Below are positions 64,000 through 64,000 of a stretch of DNA of 64,000 bases, piece by piece. A program made the translations under genes and the position numbers. The notes beneath the pieces were generated by a model. That model saw nothing but the letters and a program-made list of their open reading frames with translations. It was not told where the DNA came from and searched no databases. This stretch comes from Pontibacter sp. G13 (lineage in GTDB: Bacteria; Bacteroidota; Bacteroidia; J057), in the NCBI RefSeq assembly GCF_031851795.1, contig NZ_CP134696.1, positions 6,138,001-6,202,000 of the forward strand, read 5' to 3'. The number at the start of each line of letters is the position of its first letter. The stretch's first letter is position 1.

Positions 64000-64000
64000 A

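Overview
The window reads as chromosome of a free-living member of the phylum Bacteroidota. At least six predicted secreted proteins end in a type IX secretion (T9SS) type A sorting domain. Candidate promoters fit the Bacteroidota pattern TTG-N19-TAnnTTTG. DUF4132, DUF4269, DUF4291, DUF5694 and YARHG proteins point the same way. Base composition looks close to 50% GC. I cannot fix the family; a marine Saprospiria- or Cytophagia-like lineage is a guess. No tRNA, rRNA, CRISPR array, prophage or intact transposase was seen.

Layout. 1-0.3 kb: 3' end of valS. 0.9-5.6 kb: two tandem paralogous LVIVD-repeat T9SS proteins. 5.9-14.4 kb: a degenerate M23 lipoprotein, an AGCS symporter, a CoA-transferase, a frameshifted Rpn-like nuclease, a coiled-coil protein and a SirB1-like protein. 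14.8-17.2 kb: a K+-dependent-type membrane pyrophosphatase with a good promoter. 17.4-32 kb: secreted enzymes and propellers (subtilase, GH2-like, 12-Asp-box propeller, PhoD-like phosphatase, another T9SS propeller) with DJ-1/PfpI and DUF5694 genes. 32-36.3 kb: DUF4269, a SufS-like PLP enzyme, and an ABM / SRPBCC / membrane protein / ECF sigma run. 36.5-43 kb: DUF2306, YARHG, DUF4291, TPR and DUF4132 genes. 43.2-48.7 kb: sdaAA, then a compact operon of secreted protein, PhoX, cytochrome P450 and Crp/Fnr regulator. 55.4-56.5 kb: TonB-C/TPR protein. 58.6-64 kb: a signalling operon of universal stress protein, two histidine kinases, a receiver protein and a receiver-Crp fusion.

The most unusual part is non-coding. 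(1) A family of about 190-220 bp structured repeats occurs six times, with compensatory changes in two stems. (2) At 56.9-57.7 kb there are three copies of an apparent small-RNA gene of about 80 nt, two with near-perfect promoters and all with an intrinsic terminator hairpin whose arms covary. (3) At 52.69-54.93 kb there is a perfect-register array of exactly forty 56-bp units; its minus strand is homologous to the 3' half of that small RNA (AGAGCAAGGG, hairpin, T-run). (4) Two arrays of about 155-162 bp units bounded by GAAGCTGTT... inverted repeats each begin directly after the T-run of an intrinsic terminator. I recognise none of these four as a named family, and I could run no database search. 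All functions below are inferred from reading the sequence.
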